Of a stretch of DNA of 58,747 bases, positions 42,800 through 52,285 are shown in pieces. Numbering within the stretch: the first letter of the stretch is position 1; each line of letters opens with the position of its first letter. The stretch lies in contig NZ_LVYD01000078.1 in assembly GCF_002077945.1 (NCBI RefSeq), positions 1-58,747 of the forward strand. The letters run 5' to 3'. The position numbers and the translations under genes were made by a program. This DNA comes from Niastella vici (lineage in GTDB: Bacteria; Bacteroidota; Bacteroidia; Chitinophagales; Chitinophagaceae). The notes under the pieces are model-generated. The model searched no databases, had not been told where the DNA came from, and saw nothing but the letters and a program-made list of their open reading frames with translations.

Positions 42800-43708
42800 T
42801 TAGACTGTTGCGTCCGTTTCTGTTAGGGGAAAAGTGGTAGGTTTGGTACTCTGTAAAGCCGTTATTTTCTTGTCGTATAATTCCTGGGCTAACAGCAGCA
42901 ATTCTTGCACTCTTTTCTTTAATAGGATGGCCGTTTCAGTTGGTACGGTATAGTTTTCTTTATAACGGGCATCAGAGTAGGCTTTGTTGAGTTGGTTAAG
43001 TAGCGCAATTTCCTCTGCTGTAATACAAGGAAATACACTGGAAGGAACAAAGGAAAAGTTCTCAATTAGGGCGAGTAAACGGAAAAGGTTGTGCGTGGTA
43101 GACCGGTATCCGGTGTATACTCGTAAAAGTGCCATACAAGTATGTTGAGTGGCCTGGTGTAAATCAAACAAGGCTTTTTCATTCCAGTCGTTGTCCAGAC
43201 AAAAGCAGGCAGTTTTAAAGAATCGTTCCGCTGTTTGGTAACAGTTGTTCCAGGCAGCTTCTATTTTTCTTGTTGTTTCTTCATGCGATATTGCTGTCGG
43301 AGGATCTATTATATCGCCATTGCCCGCATTATATACCAGTACGGCTTTATGATAAAGAGTGGTCAAAAAGCGGCTGTTTTTGGCTATTAAGTCGTTTACC
43401 GAGTCCAGAGATTGGACAATTGCAGTGACTTCACAATCCAGGGGTTCCGCCAAATGATTAATTTTTTGTAGCATTTCATGGTCGGGCAGGTCATTTTTAC
43501 CATTGGTGATAACTAACAGGTCGAAAGTGGCCTTAATTGTTTCCTGGTTGGGACTGTCTTCGGTAAAACAGCTCCAATCGTTTTGAGGAAAGGTGCGGTA
43601 ACCATAACAAAGGATCTTTTCAGGTTGGATTGTTTTGGCAATTTTCTGTGTAAGGTCGGCTAATAGAGTTACCAGGTGTGGAGATAGGTTGTCAAATGTC
43701 GTTTGCAT
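42800..43708 (-). CDS. HEPN domain protein with nucleotidyltransferase-like N-terminus
   Basis: The 302-residue protein has two parts. The first (about 1-140) resembles a nucleotidyltransferase-fold (MNT) protein: KILCYGYRTF ... TFDLLVITNG ... CEVTAIVQS. The usual GSxxxGxxxxxSDxD motif is degraded, so it is probably inactive. The second (about 155-285) is a HEPN domain with FDLHQATQHTCMALLRVYTG, YRSTTHNLFRLLALIENF and YSDARYKENY. HEPN domains often bear an R-xn-H RNase motif; RSTTH (about 205-209) could be that site. It is upstream of the unknown 205-residue gene. Confidence 0.82.
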   Translation of the reverse strand: MQTTFDNLSPHLVTLLADLTQKIAKTIQPEKILCYGYRTFPQNDWSCFTEDSPNQETIKATFDLLVITNGKNDLPDHEMLQKINHLAEPLDCEVTAIVQSLDSVNDLIAKNSRFLTTLYHKAVLVYNAGNGDIIDPPTAISHEETTRKIEAAWNNCYQTAERFFKTACFCLDNDWNEKALFDLHQATQHTCMALLRVYTGYRSTTHNLFRLLALIENFSFVPSSVFPCITAEEIALLNQLNKAYSDARYKENYTVPTETAILLKKRVQELLLLAQELYDKKITALQSTKPTTFPLTETDATV

Positions 43709-43908
43709 GTAGGTTAAAAAGGTTTGGTATTAAAATAAAAGCATATGCCTTATGGCGGGGTACGGCTTTTATCTCTAGTGAATAGCAAATTACAGGGTAC
43801 TTGTGCCGTACCGAACCAATTTAACCTGTGGATTACCAGTATTTTACTGTATTTTACAAAGGATATAACGGTACAATACCAATACCATAAATTCCATATA
43901 TTTGAACC

Positions 43909-44337
43909 ATGATAACTACACCTATGCCTGAAAAAGTACATCAAGGACGGGCCGTAAAACGCATACGGGAAATATTACAGGTAAAACAGGAAACACTGGC
44001 CAGTGAGCTTGGCATTAGCCAGCAAAGTGTGTCCCTGCTAGAAACTAAAGAAACAATTGATCCAGAGACCCTGGAGCAGATAGCGAAAACGCTGAAGGTG
44101 CCAGTGGACGCAATAAAAAACTACAACGAGGAAGCTGCTGTTAGTTTTGTAAGCTCATTTCATGACAATAGTGTTAGCCATGTAATTGGCAATTACGGAA
44201 CTTATAATTTTAACCCAATAGATAAATGGGTTGAAGCTTTAGAAAAAAATGAAAAGCTTTATGAGGCATTGTTAAAGTCAGAACGTGAAAAAAGTGCACT
44301 GCTGGAAAAGATGTTGGAAGAGAAAAAGAAGAAGTAA
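43909..44337 (+). CDS. XRE-family helix-turn-helix regulator
   Basis: The 142-residue protein has an HTH_3 domain (about 12-68): VKRIREILQVKQETLASELG, ISQQSVSLLETKETIDPETL and IAKTLKVPVDAIKNY. A linker and a C-terminal coiled coil follow (WVEALEKNEKLYEALLKSER) with a lysine-rich end, as is usual for Bacteroidota element regulators. A -7-like TATATTTG (43897-43904) is only 5 nt before the ATG, so translation may begin at the second ATG (43924) or on a leaderless message. It is divergent from the HEPN operon and may repress it. A terminator follows. Confidence 0.93.
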   Translation: MITTPMPEKVHQGRAVKRIREILQVKQETLASELGISQQSVSLLETKETIDPETLEQIAKTLKVPVDAIKNYNEEAAVSFVSSFHDNSVSHVIGNYGTYNFNPIDKWVEALEKNEKLYEALLKSEREKSALLEKMLEEKKKK

Positions 44338-44369
44338 AGAAAATATTTTTAATAAATAAACTATAGTTA

Positions 44370-44395
44370 AGCCACCAGATATGGTGGCTTTTTTA
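44370..44395 (+). terminator. Rho-independent terminator after the XRE gene
   Basis: GCCACCAGATATGGTGGC is a perfect hairpin followed by TTTTTTAT, 33 bp after the XRE stop codon. Confidence 0.9.
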
Positions 44396-44558
44396 TGAGA
44401 GCATTACAAGTTGACCTAGCATTCCTTTCCCCTCGTTTGCAACCTGCATAATTTTAAATTTTGAATGCACTAATTAAATAGGCATTCGTATTATTATTCT
44501 TGGTATTATCAATACAATGCACCCAATTTTATTTCATACTTAGTAATAAAATTGCCTT

Positions 44559-46388
44559 TTATCGATACCTTCCCGACCGCACAACTGTTCCCATTATTGT
44601 ATTACCAGTAAAAGAATCCATCAGATAAATACGATCAAACAATAATTTATCCGACGGCAAATCTTCTATTTCCACATGAAAACTAGACGATGAAACCTCC
44701 GACGAGTACACAACTAACAGCCAACAGGTTGATAAATTCATGTTCTGTTTGTACGCCGCTATTTTCGTCTCTTTGTCTGCTATTCTTGCTTCTAAAGCTG
44801 CTCTATTGATCCCCTTCCTAAAAAAATGACGTTCTGGAGAAAGACTCAATGTTCCTTGTTCATATCGCTGTATGCTGGTTATAAATACCGGACGATCGAC
44901 AGCCTCTCCTCTTGCAGAGGCGATTACGTATGCGCCCAGCTTCTCTGCCATCTTCCGTAAATCTACCTTCGGCAACTCCATAAACGATCTTTCATTCAAA
45001 GAAATACGACCTGTGTCAACTCCTATACTAAACAAACCTATAATATCAACCGCCGTTCGTACTATATATTTTCTGGCCTCTTCCAACATAGACAACACCT
45101 TCCCGACTCTATGCTGTTCTGTCTCATCAAACAGTTGAGTATGTTCCAATCCCACTCTTTCACCCTGAAATTCGAAAATAAAATCTGGACGCTCAGCTAC
45201 TTCCAATAAACGCAAGGGCATTTTATTGTAATAAACAAACTTTCCCACGTCCACCAACTCCATTGTCTTATTACCTTCTACTCCAAATTGTTGAACTAAC
45301 TTGTCATAAAATGGTTGAATCACTGCAAGGACACCCGCTTTATCCTGTGCAAGCCTAGCAGGTGCCTCCTTCATATTTTCTTGCATTCTCTCTACGGCAG
45401 CTGCAGAAATACCTAACCGTTCTGCCATGTCTGATACATTCACCTTTTGTCCCGCCGGCACGCTTATACTAACTAAATGACTAACCGGTGGCTCCATCAG
45501 ATATTCCAAATACCGCTCCAATGGCGCTACCTTATCCCCAGCCCCTGCTGCTTCAGCTGCATGTTTAATATCGCCGTCTTTACTAATCAGATATACCGTC
45601 GTCAGTCGTGACACATGAAACAACATCTCAAAATCCCAATACCAATTCCTTCGGCTTCCCTTTGACATATCAAACTCCTTATTCCCCACCATCCGCGACA
45701 TAATATCGATATACAAAAAAAGCGGTGCATGAAAATAGTCCCTTACGATTTGAGTATAACGATCAAACTCTGCTTGTTCTATCCCTGCCACCTCGATGCC
45801 AACAATCTCAGCTGCTCGTATCGTCTCAAAGAATACCAACTGATCTACAAATGCTGGTTCTTGCATCGCCTTCACCAAACCCTTTTCACCACCAAACTTC
45901 GCACGAAAAAATGTTTGTATCTCATTGAACCGCTGTATAAACCCTTTCTCCTGGGCCAAAGCATAATTCCTAACCGCTATCAGTTGGTTCCTGTACTGCT
46001 CTAAAGTTTCAATCGTCGGGTTTTCATAAATCAATCCTGCCAGCATATCCATTGACGCTATCTCCCGATCCCTCACCGCATGCTTGAATCCGAATACAGT
46101 GGCTGCTACTATCATAAAAGGCCATGGCATCATTTGAAAATCCCGTTCATTTTTCGCCCGGCTGTGTAAATAACTTGCTACCAGGGCACCAAGACATTCC
46201 TCCAAATGAGGATCTGTCGGGTCGGTCAAGTGCACAAATAGCTCCAACCATACCACCGGCGAAACAAAAACCATAATTCCCCTCCGCTCTTCCTCCGATC
46301 GAATCTTCCGTATTAATTCCGCAATTTCTCCAATAGGTAGCCCTGCCACGAGCTGCCTATAGGCATTTGTATCAAAAATGACCTGCAT
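44559..46388 (-). CDS. PIN domain fused to a PD-(D/E)XK-like nuclease domain
   Basis: The 609-residue protein appears to have two nuclease modules. The N-terminal PIN-like part (about 1-285) has VIFDTNAYRQL (Asp6), VSPVVWLELFVHL (Glu49), NWYWDFEMLFHVSRL (Asp252) and VYLISKDGDIKHAA (Asp271/273), with a long helical insert between. The middle (about 310-380) has VSDMAERLGISAAAVERM, which looks like a helix-turn-helix. From about 385, VYYNKMPLRLLEVAERPDFI and GLEHTQLFDE match a PD-(D/E)XK core with Asp402, Glu415 and Gln418 in the ExxQ-type place of lysine. It is alone in its direction, 106 bp after the 238-residue gene. Function unknown; a defence nuclease is likely. Confidence 0.78.
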   Translation of the reverse strand: MQVIFDTNAYRQLVAGLPIGEIAELIRKIRSEEERRGIMVFVSPVVWLELFVHLTDPTDPHLEECLGALVASYLHSRAKNERDFQMMPWPFMIVAATVFGFKHAVRDREIASMDMLAGLIYENPTIETLEQYRNQLIAVRNYALAQEKGFIQRFNEIQTFFRAKFGGEKGLVKAMQEPAFVDQLVFFETIRAAEIVGIEVAGIEQAEFDRYTQIVRDYFHAPLFLYIDIMSRMVGNKEFDMSKGSRRNWYWDFEMLFHVSRLTTVYLISKDGDIKHAAEAAGAGDKVAPLERYLEYLMEPPVSHLVSISVPAGQKVNVSDMAERLGISAAAVERMQENMKEAPARLAQDKAGVLAVIQPFYDKLVQQFGVEGNKTMELVDVGKFVYYNKMPLRLLEVAERPDFIFEFQGERVGLEHTQLFDETEQHRVGKVLSMLEEARKYIVRTAVDIIGLFSIGVDTGRISLNERSFMELPKVDLRKMAEKLGAYVIASARGEAVDRPVFITSIQRYEQGTLSLSPERHFFRKGINRAALEARIADKETKIAAYKQNMNLSTCWLLVVYSSEVSSSSFHVEIEDLPSDKLLFDRIYLMDSFTGNTIMGTVVRSGRYR

Positions 46389-46494
46389 ATTTTGGACTAT
46401 GATTGTGTCTATATTTTCTTTTAGGGCTCGTTTTATACGTTAGTAATAACATATAATAATTTATAAAGCGCCTGATGAATGTCGTGAACCTTCA

Positions 46495-47211
46495 TTACTT
46501 TTTTAAGCTTATCAGTTCTTTTTCAAACTGTCCAGTCAAATATTCGTTGACCTCCTTAAATTTTTTTAATTCCCCGATACGGCGGTTAAGTGTTTCGATT
46601 TTGCTCTTTCTAGCCAATTCTTCGGTATCGACTGGTTCTTCATCAATATCCTCCATTGAATCTGTAATAACAAATCGAATAATATGAGCATCCATCGAAT
46701 CGGGTAGCTTAACTGCACTATCTATTATTTTTTCGAGTTTTTCATTTTTGGCTTTTCGAGCTGCTTCATGAAGAAGGAAATTAATCCATATTCTTGCGGC
46801 TTTATCAACCTGGAGCGCAAATGAAGATAAATTTTTTAACTCCGAAGGCTTAAAAGATTGATATTCCTCTTCCTTAGATTGGGCATCATTGAAACGATAA
46901 TAGTAAGGTTCTTCTTTTTCAGGATCAAGCTTTTCTAGAATATCAAACAAGTGATTGAAATCCCTTAAAGGCTGCTTGTTTGATTTATAGTACCATCGAT
47001 GTTTCCAAAGGTCAAGAATTAATGAAAAACATTCTTTCTCTGCATTCTTTTTCTTAACACCATCACTGAGAGCTTCAGCATATTTAATTTTTTCAGCAAC
47101 ATAATGAGCCATCCACCGGGAAAGAGTATCAACACCTTTCCCAAGGCCAAGTTCTTTTACTAGCAGCTTACCCAATTCCAAAACTGCCTTCTGTTGTTCT
47201 GATTGTTCCAT
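46495..47211 (-). CDS. Uncharacterised partner gene of the STAND ATPase
   Basis: I do not recognise this 238-residue helical protein. It starts MEQSEQQKAVLELGKLLVKE and has a clear run LDTLSRWMAHYVAEKIKYAE-like (about 29-47), EKECFSLILDLWKHRWYY and a C-terminal coiled coil (about 205-235, ETLNRRIGELKKFKEVNEYL). Its first 44 bases lie inside the end of the STAND gene in another frame, so the two are translationally linked. Conserved overlap implies the products work together, for example as a sensor helper or immunity factor (inference). Confidence 0.75.
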   Translation of the reverse strand: MEQSEQQKAVLELGKLLVKELGLGKGVDTLSRWMAHYVAEKIKYAEALSDGVKKKNAEKECFSLILDLWKHRWYYKSNKQPLRDFNHLFDILEKLDPEKEEPYYYRFNDAQSKEEEYQSFKPSELKNLSSFALQVDKAARIWINFLLHEAARKAKNEKLEKIIDSAVKLPDSMDAHIIRFVITDSMEDIDEEPVDTEELARKSKIETLNRRIGELKKFKEVNEYLTGQFEKELISLKK

Positions 47212-50200
47212 CGGCTGATATAATTAGTATTTTAACAAATGGTTTTCCGTATTTATTAGATCCGCCCATCCTGCTAATTATTATATCCCTGTCGATCACC
47301 ATTTCAATGATAAGATCACGCTGGTACTTTTTGCAAGCCTGCATTAAAAAATTCATATTAGCTTTTAAACGCATGCCACACTGATCGGTATATTCACCAC
47401 GCTCTCCGCGATCTGTACTCCAATTTTCGCATCTTATTACCTCTTTGGTTGTTCCTATTTCCTTCCATGTGTTGAATTCTGAAACCAGTTCTAAGTCTGA
47501 CAGAACAGATGCGCCGATGGAAATGATCGGGTAACTAACCTCTGCCGAACGCGGGTCAAAATCATCTAGGCCTTTTGACCTAGAAGGATATTCTATCCAG
47601 CCCTTTAAAACGAAAACTCCGTGAGTTGACTCCATATCATCTTCTTTATAATCGGGTATCTTATAATCATGATGATCATTGCAAGACTGCAGAGCACGCA
47701 TTAACGCGTCTGATGTCTCCTTCGCTACAAATGCTGATCGTATCGATACATTCTCTTTCCGTTCATTTTCCTTTTCATACCAACCCCCACCTATACATAT
47801 CCAATTTTCTCCCTTATAAGTGTTTATTAATCGTTCCCGGAAATCTTGTTCCGTGATGTCAGTTTGCCAGTCATCCGTCCTTTGCTTCTTTATCCACTTT
47901 GGGCGATTGAGTGGCAATGGATCCCTGATATCACTTAGCCACCTGCCATCTTCAATGGTTAACAAATGACGGCGTATCCATTCATTCCAAGCATTCTCTC
48001 TCCATCCCCTGGTTTCAACTACAGGCATTGCTTTTAGAAGTTTTGCTGCGGCCACCATCATGGAGTGATAGGACAAATAAAAGTCTAGATTATCTGTTTT
48101 CGGGTAGCTGCCGTGGTCATGCCAGGTTTCGCGGTCAGATGAAGAACTGTTCCACAAACCAACCCTGGGATCATTTTTATAACCGCTTTTGTCACCCATT
48201 CCCCAAACATTTACCACTACATCTGCAGCGATATCTTCCACTTGCTTTCCAGGTATACCGAATACATCACCCAGTGGTTGAAACCAGTAACGGTCAAAAT
48301 CCCACCCGAAATGAAAACCTATATTGGTATTAATTTCTTTCGCTTCGTGCCAGATACTCTCAGTCCTGTAATTGTACTTTTCCATTCTTGGCTTGAATGG
48401 GCTTTTTCCAACTTGTCTCAACAGATCAACAGTAATATCGTCGTATGTACTTGGAAATGCGGCCGCAATATTCAAAGCGGCATCGGCAGCAAACCGCTGA
48501 ATCAGAAGGTGGTTAGCCCCAAGGGCATACTCACTTATCTTACCTGCATGTTTAACGATAATACCGGGATGAGAGAGTGAAGTTCTCGCCAGCGCAATGA
48601 AGAAATATTGTATTGCGTGCAATTTGTAAAAAATGTATTCCGCGCTGCCATAGGCTCCGACCTCACCATGCTCTAATGAATCGAATAATGCATCGATTAT
48701 GTCTGGGCAGCCTAGTTGTCCCATAGATCGAATTGCATGTGCGGCATTCCATCGTTCCCAACCCCATGGCGATCCCAATGCCGACCAGATAAATCCTGCT
48801 ACACTTTTCTTTATATCATTATCGACAGCTACTTTATCACTATAAGGCCCATCGCCAAGTGTGTCATCAATATGCAATTCAAAACGACGCATAGAATAGT
48901 CTGTCAGTTTCAGAGCTTCTTCCGGTGATAACATAGGCGCGGAAAGGCTACAAAATCCAAAAAAAGTTTCCTCATCATGTAAACCGCCTTTTTGAAGCCC
49001 TTCATACATTCCATGTTTTAATTCACTTACCAGTATATCTGATAATTGCAGATCGCTTACGCAGTAATCAAATGTAAATTTGTTAGTTAGCTCCTGTGCA
49101 TAGTGCTTACCAAATTTTTTAATAAGTAAAGGCCAAGCTGCCTTTAGTGCCGGCTTATTTTTCCAACTGTCCGGAATACCATATAAGATCGCCTTTGCAT
49201 CGTATATTTCAACCTGGTCCAATAAAAATACTGCATCGATGTAATTATAAACTTGGCTATGATTTATCCTTGAAAGGCCTTCAATTAATATATCTCTAAC
49301 TCCAGAATGGTCAAAGCGATCTTTGGGCTCGTTATTTAATTTCTCCAGTAGTGTAGTCAACCCATCCAGTGAATCGATTTGGATATCATTAAATAGCGCA
49401 TCCCATGCCTTATCTGGTTGATCATTTCTCTTTTTTAAATAGGAATGATCTTGATCCTGTGCCTTTTCCACTTTATCGGTTGCGAAGAACTCAACAAGAT
49501 TTGTCAAGCCGTCGTTATATAGTCCGAATTTAGAAGCTATTATTGCAAGGTCATTCACGTATTCTTGATGAACACCTTCCATCTGTAATATTCGCACAGC
49601 GTCATTTAAAATAGCCTGCTTTCCAGCTTTGGTTGATTCATGTTCAATACATATTAAGGCCAGGTCAACATACTCACCAAAAAAATGGGTCAATGACCAC
49701 GCACACAAAGGAGAAATCAAATTGCTTTTTACAAGATATTCGATAATCGATTGGAGTTGGTACTGGTATCTACCGACAATTCGATCTCGCCATCGGCTAA
49801 TCGCGGCAAGCGCCGTTGTAGGGGACAGCTTGGCGTCAGACCTAGCTGCACTACTTCTGTCCCAATGTTTTTCTCGCGAAACATAAATACCAACCAATTC
49901 AGCGCAACGGATAAACCGGTATGCAAATTCGTCGCTTATGTCCGGAAATTCCGCCGCACGTTCAGCGAGAGATTCCAAGGCTTCCCAACGCCTCACCAGT
50001 TCGTCGCCAAACTTCGAAACAATTTCAACTGCCTGATCAAAGTAAACACTGGCATCAGCTACAGAATTTACTGCGACTGCCCGCGAAAGCGAAATGTATT
50101 TTTCTGCCATTTCATCCGGCCCTTCTTCTTTGAGTGACTCGATCAGCTCGTGAGTCGTTTGCTCCAAGTTATCGCAAATATCTTTTAGGTGTTCAGAGCG

Positions 50201-52285
50201 GTGAGCTGCACGTAATAGATTGAGCCTATTTTTAGAACCAAAATCGTTTCCGGATAAAAGATGCTGGTAACAGCAATTAACAACCGTCGAGTCTCCAAGT
50301 ATCAGTATTGAAGAAGCCAGTTCCGCAATCTCATTTGGTAAAGGGTCATAATTACTATATCGATTCGTTCTCGCTTGATGGGAACTGGATACCGTCGACT
50401 GAAATTGGGCCTGGAAATTAACGACGATTCCCCGAAGGAGATTTGCACGCAAAATAAACCACGGCAGTAATCCATTAATACATTCTTTATACTCTTTTAG
50501 GTCGCTTTCATAATCGTGTTTTGTCTTCTTGGCCAGCAGTTCTGCTGGAACAATTTCTTCAATCTCAATTTCACTTTTCCCAGTCAAGATCAATCTGATC
50601 GCAAGTGCCTTTAAAAAGATAAATCTGTCTTTTGATGTGTGTTTTGACACCACCATATTGTTGGCCTTCGCAGGTACGTAATAGTCAAGTGCCAAATTTA
50701 TTTTTTTGGAAGCGAGTTTATAATGGAAGCAAGTTTCAATAATGCTTATTATGATTACAATCTGTTGATCATCGTAGAAATAATTCTCTGATTTAGGTAT
50801 CCGGGTTTTCGCATCGCTGAGCTTATCGAGACATTTTGTCGCGATTGACCGTTTTAAAAACTTTCCTACCTGTAGAAATTCATGTGCAATAGAAACAACA
50901 TAATATGGCTCGTCCTGCCATTCTTCAGCAAACTGATGCAGCACCTCAATTTTTCCTGCATCGATAAGCCGCTTTGCAAGCATAGAAACCACTCTGTACA
51001 CATATTCCTTAGGTTTGAGTTTGTTAAGAAAGGCCGTAGCTCCTGCAACGCCATTGATATTCAAATGAGCATACGCAAATTCCAGGATATCTTGTTCTCT
51101 AAGTTTTTCTTCATGCGAATGATCGTCATCTTCAGTTTTCTCTCTTTTAAAATAGATCGATAGCCAGTTCTCTGCAGCTCGCAAATATCCCCTCGCTTCG
51201 CCTTTGTAGTCTGAAATAGCTGATAAAAGGGAGGCGGTATAAATATTTTCCGACCCATCCCAGCCGCTTCGCAGTTTGGTTTTAAAAGCAATTTCCTGTA
51301 CCTTTTCCTTTCCCTGCAACACTGCAAGGAGATCAATATTATTTCTAAAAAGAAAAAATTGCCGGTTACTGCCTGCCACTTCTTCTCCTGCTCGCATACC
51401 AAGCTGAACAGAATCTTTGAGGTTTTGGGATTTTAGCGCTGCGATAAATGCAAAACGCAATCTGAAAATTCTAACATTACGTGCGTCAATCGGATTGCTT
51501 GTAGGCAGAAGATCGTCGGACAATGCGATTTTTATCAGCTTTTCGTATTCTCCCGCCTGTAGGTATAGTTGAGGAAGAACCTCTGCTACATAGGTTGAAT
51601 CAGTTGCGAGTGGTTCCAGCCGTGCAATATAGGAAAGATAATTTTTCTTGTCAGCAAGATAGGTTTTGCGGAACCAGGTTTCGGTTGGCTCGTCCCTGAA
51701 TTGAACAGAACTGTCGCTGATCCATAGCGGTCTGCCCAAATCAGCTACAAAGCTGTTAATTGCTTCTGTGGATACGCCTGCAGCACTTGCTAATATTGAA
51801 ATAGGTATATGAGGCGGTAGGCTTGCAAGGCCAACGCAAATGGCGTTGATTGTGTCCTGAAAGTTGGGAGTTTGGTGTTCATTAATTTTCAAAACGGCTG
51901 CACGCAACTGTTGTTCAATCTGCATTTCAACTGTCATCGGGTTGGGACCGAAAGATGAAAGCAACTTGGTCACTGTTTGGTAGGACGCTGTGAGCGCATT
52001 TGCCTGCACCCTTGGATTTCCACCCGTTAGACGATAAAATTCAACGCCATCGTTTGCTGTGGCACCTGGAAAGTAGCCCTGCAGATTGCGAAGTGATTCT
52101 ACTTCGGAAAAAGGCTTCAATTCTAGTGATAGAATATTGTCATTGGGCTTAAGAAGATGTTTGCGTTCTGTTCGGCACAACATAATTAGCTTGCATCCTT
52201 TCGGCATTTTTTCGCGTAAAAAGTTCGTGCGCAAAGCAGTTATCTTTAAATTCTTCCGCTGCCATCTCTGCATTATCCGCTGCAT
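47168..52285 (-). CDS. STAND NTPase, C-terminal part: ATPase remainder and long sensor region (out of frame)
   Basis: The continuation of the STAND protein lies in the next frame. Joining HEL (other frame) to LREKMPKGCKLIMLCRTERK restores the arginine-finger-like CRTER segment typical after Walker B; true homology begins near 52220, not at the ATG 52285. The rest (about 1680 residues) is largely helical repeats (TPR/HEAT-like, for example YVAEVLPQLYLQAGEYEKLI, LYLQAGEYEKLIKIAL). Then comes a mixed domain near the end with GVFVLKGWIEYPSRSKGL and IIISRMGGSNKYGKPFVKIL. The whole joined protein is about 2080 residues. The last 44 bases overlap the small partner gene. The frame suggests a recent single-base insertion in a functional gene. 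Confidence 0.8.
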   Translation of the reverse strand: MQRIMQRWQRKNLKITALRTNFLREKMPKGCKLIMLCRTERKHLLKPNDNILSLELKPFSEVESLRNLQGYFPGATANDGVEFYRLTGGNPRVQANALTASYQTVTKLLSSFGPNPMTVEMQIEQQLRAAVLKINEHQTPNFQDTINAICVGLASLPPHIPISILASAAGVSTEAINSFVADLGRPLWISDSSVQFRDEPTETWFRKTYLADKKNYLSYIARLEPLATDSTYVAEVLPQLYLQAGEYEKLIKIALSDDLLPTSNPIDARNVRIFRLRFAFIAALKSQNLKDSVQLGMRAGEEVAGSNRQFFLFRNNIDLLAVLQGKEKVQEIAFKTKLRSGWDGSENIYTASLLSAISDYKGEARGYLRAAENWLSIYFKREKTEDDDHSHEEKLREQDILEFAYAHLNINGVAGATAFLNKLKPKEYVYRVVSMLAKRLIDAGKIEVLHQFAEEWQDEPYYVVSIAHEFLQVGKFLKRSIATKCLDKLSDAKTRIPKSENYFYDDQQIVIIISIIETCFHYKLASKKINLALDYYVPAKANNMVVSKHTSKDRFIFLKALAIRLILTGKSEIEIEEIVPAELLAKKTKHDYESDLKEYKECINGLLPWFILRANLLRGIVVNFQAQFQSTVSSSHQARTNRYSNYDPLPNEIAELASSILILGDSTVVNCCYQHLLSGNDFGSKNRLNLLRAAHRSEHLKDICDNLEQTTHELIESLKEEGPDEMAEKYISLSRAVAVNSVADASVYFDQAVEIVSKFGDELVRRWEALESLAERAAEFPDISDEFAYRFIRCAELVGIYVSREKHWDRSSAARSDAKLSPTTALAAISRWRDRIVGRYQYQLQSIIEYLVKSNLISPLCAWSLTHFFGEYVDLALICIEHESTKAGKQAILNDAVRILQMEGVHQEYVNDLAIIASKFGLYNDGLTNLVEFFATDKVEKAQDQDHSYLKKRNDQPDKAWDALFNDIQIDSLDGLTTLLEKLNNEPKDRFDHSGVRDILIEGLSRINHSQVYNYIDAVFLLDQVEIYDAKAILYGIPDSWKNKPALKAAWPLLIKKFGKHYAQELTNKFTFDYCVSDLQLSDILVSELKHGMYEGLQKGGLHDEETFFGFCSLSAPMLSPEEALKLTDYSMRRFELHIDDTLGDGPYSDKVAVDNDIKKSVAGFIWSALGSPWGWERWNAAHAIRSMGQLGCPDIIDALFDSLEHGEVGAYGSAEYIFYKLHAIQYFFIALARTSLSHPGIIVKHAGKISEYALGANHLLIQRFAADAALNIAAAFPSTYDDITVDLLRQVGKSPFKPRMEKYNYRTESIWHEAKEINTNIGFHFGWDFDRYWFQPLGDVFGIPGKQVEDIAADVVVNVWGMGDKSGYKNDPRVGLWNSSSSDRETWHDHGSYPKTDNLDFYLSYHSMMVAAAKLLKAMPVVETRGWRENAWNEWIRRHLLTIEDGRWLSDIRDPLPLNRPKWIKKQRTDDWQTDITEQDFRERLINTYKGENWICIGGGWYEKENERKENVSIRSAFVAKETSDALMRALQSCNDHHDYKIPDYKEDDMESTHGVFVLKGWIEYPSRSKGLDDFDPRSAEVSYPIISIGASVLSDLELVSEFNTWKEIGTTKEVIRCENWSTDRGERGEYTDQCGMRLKANMNFLMQACKKYQRDLIIEMVIDRDIIISRMGGSNKYGKPFVKILIISADGTIRTTEGSFGIG

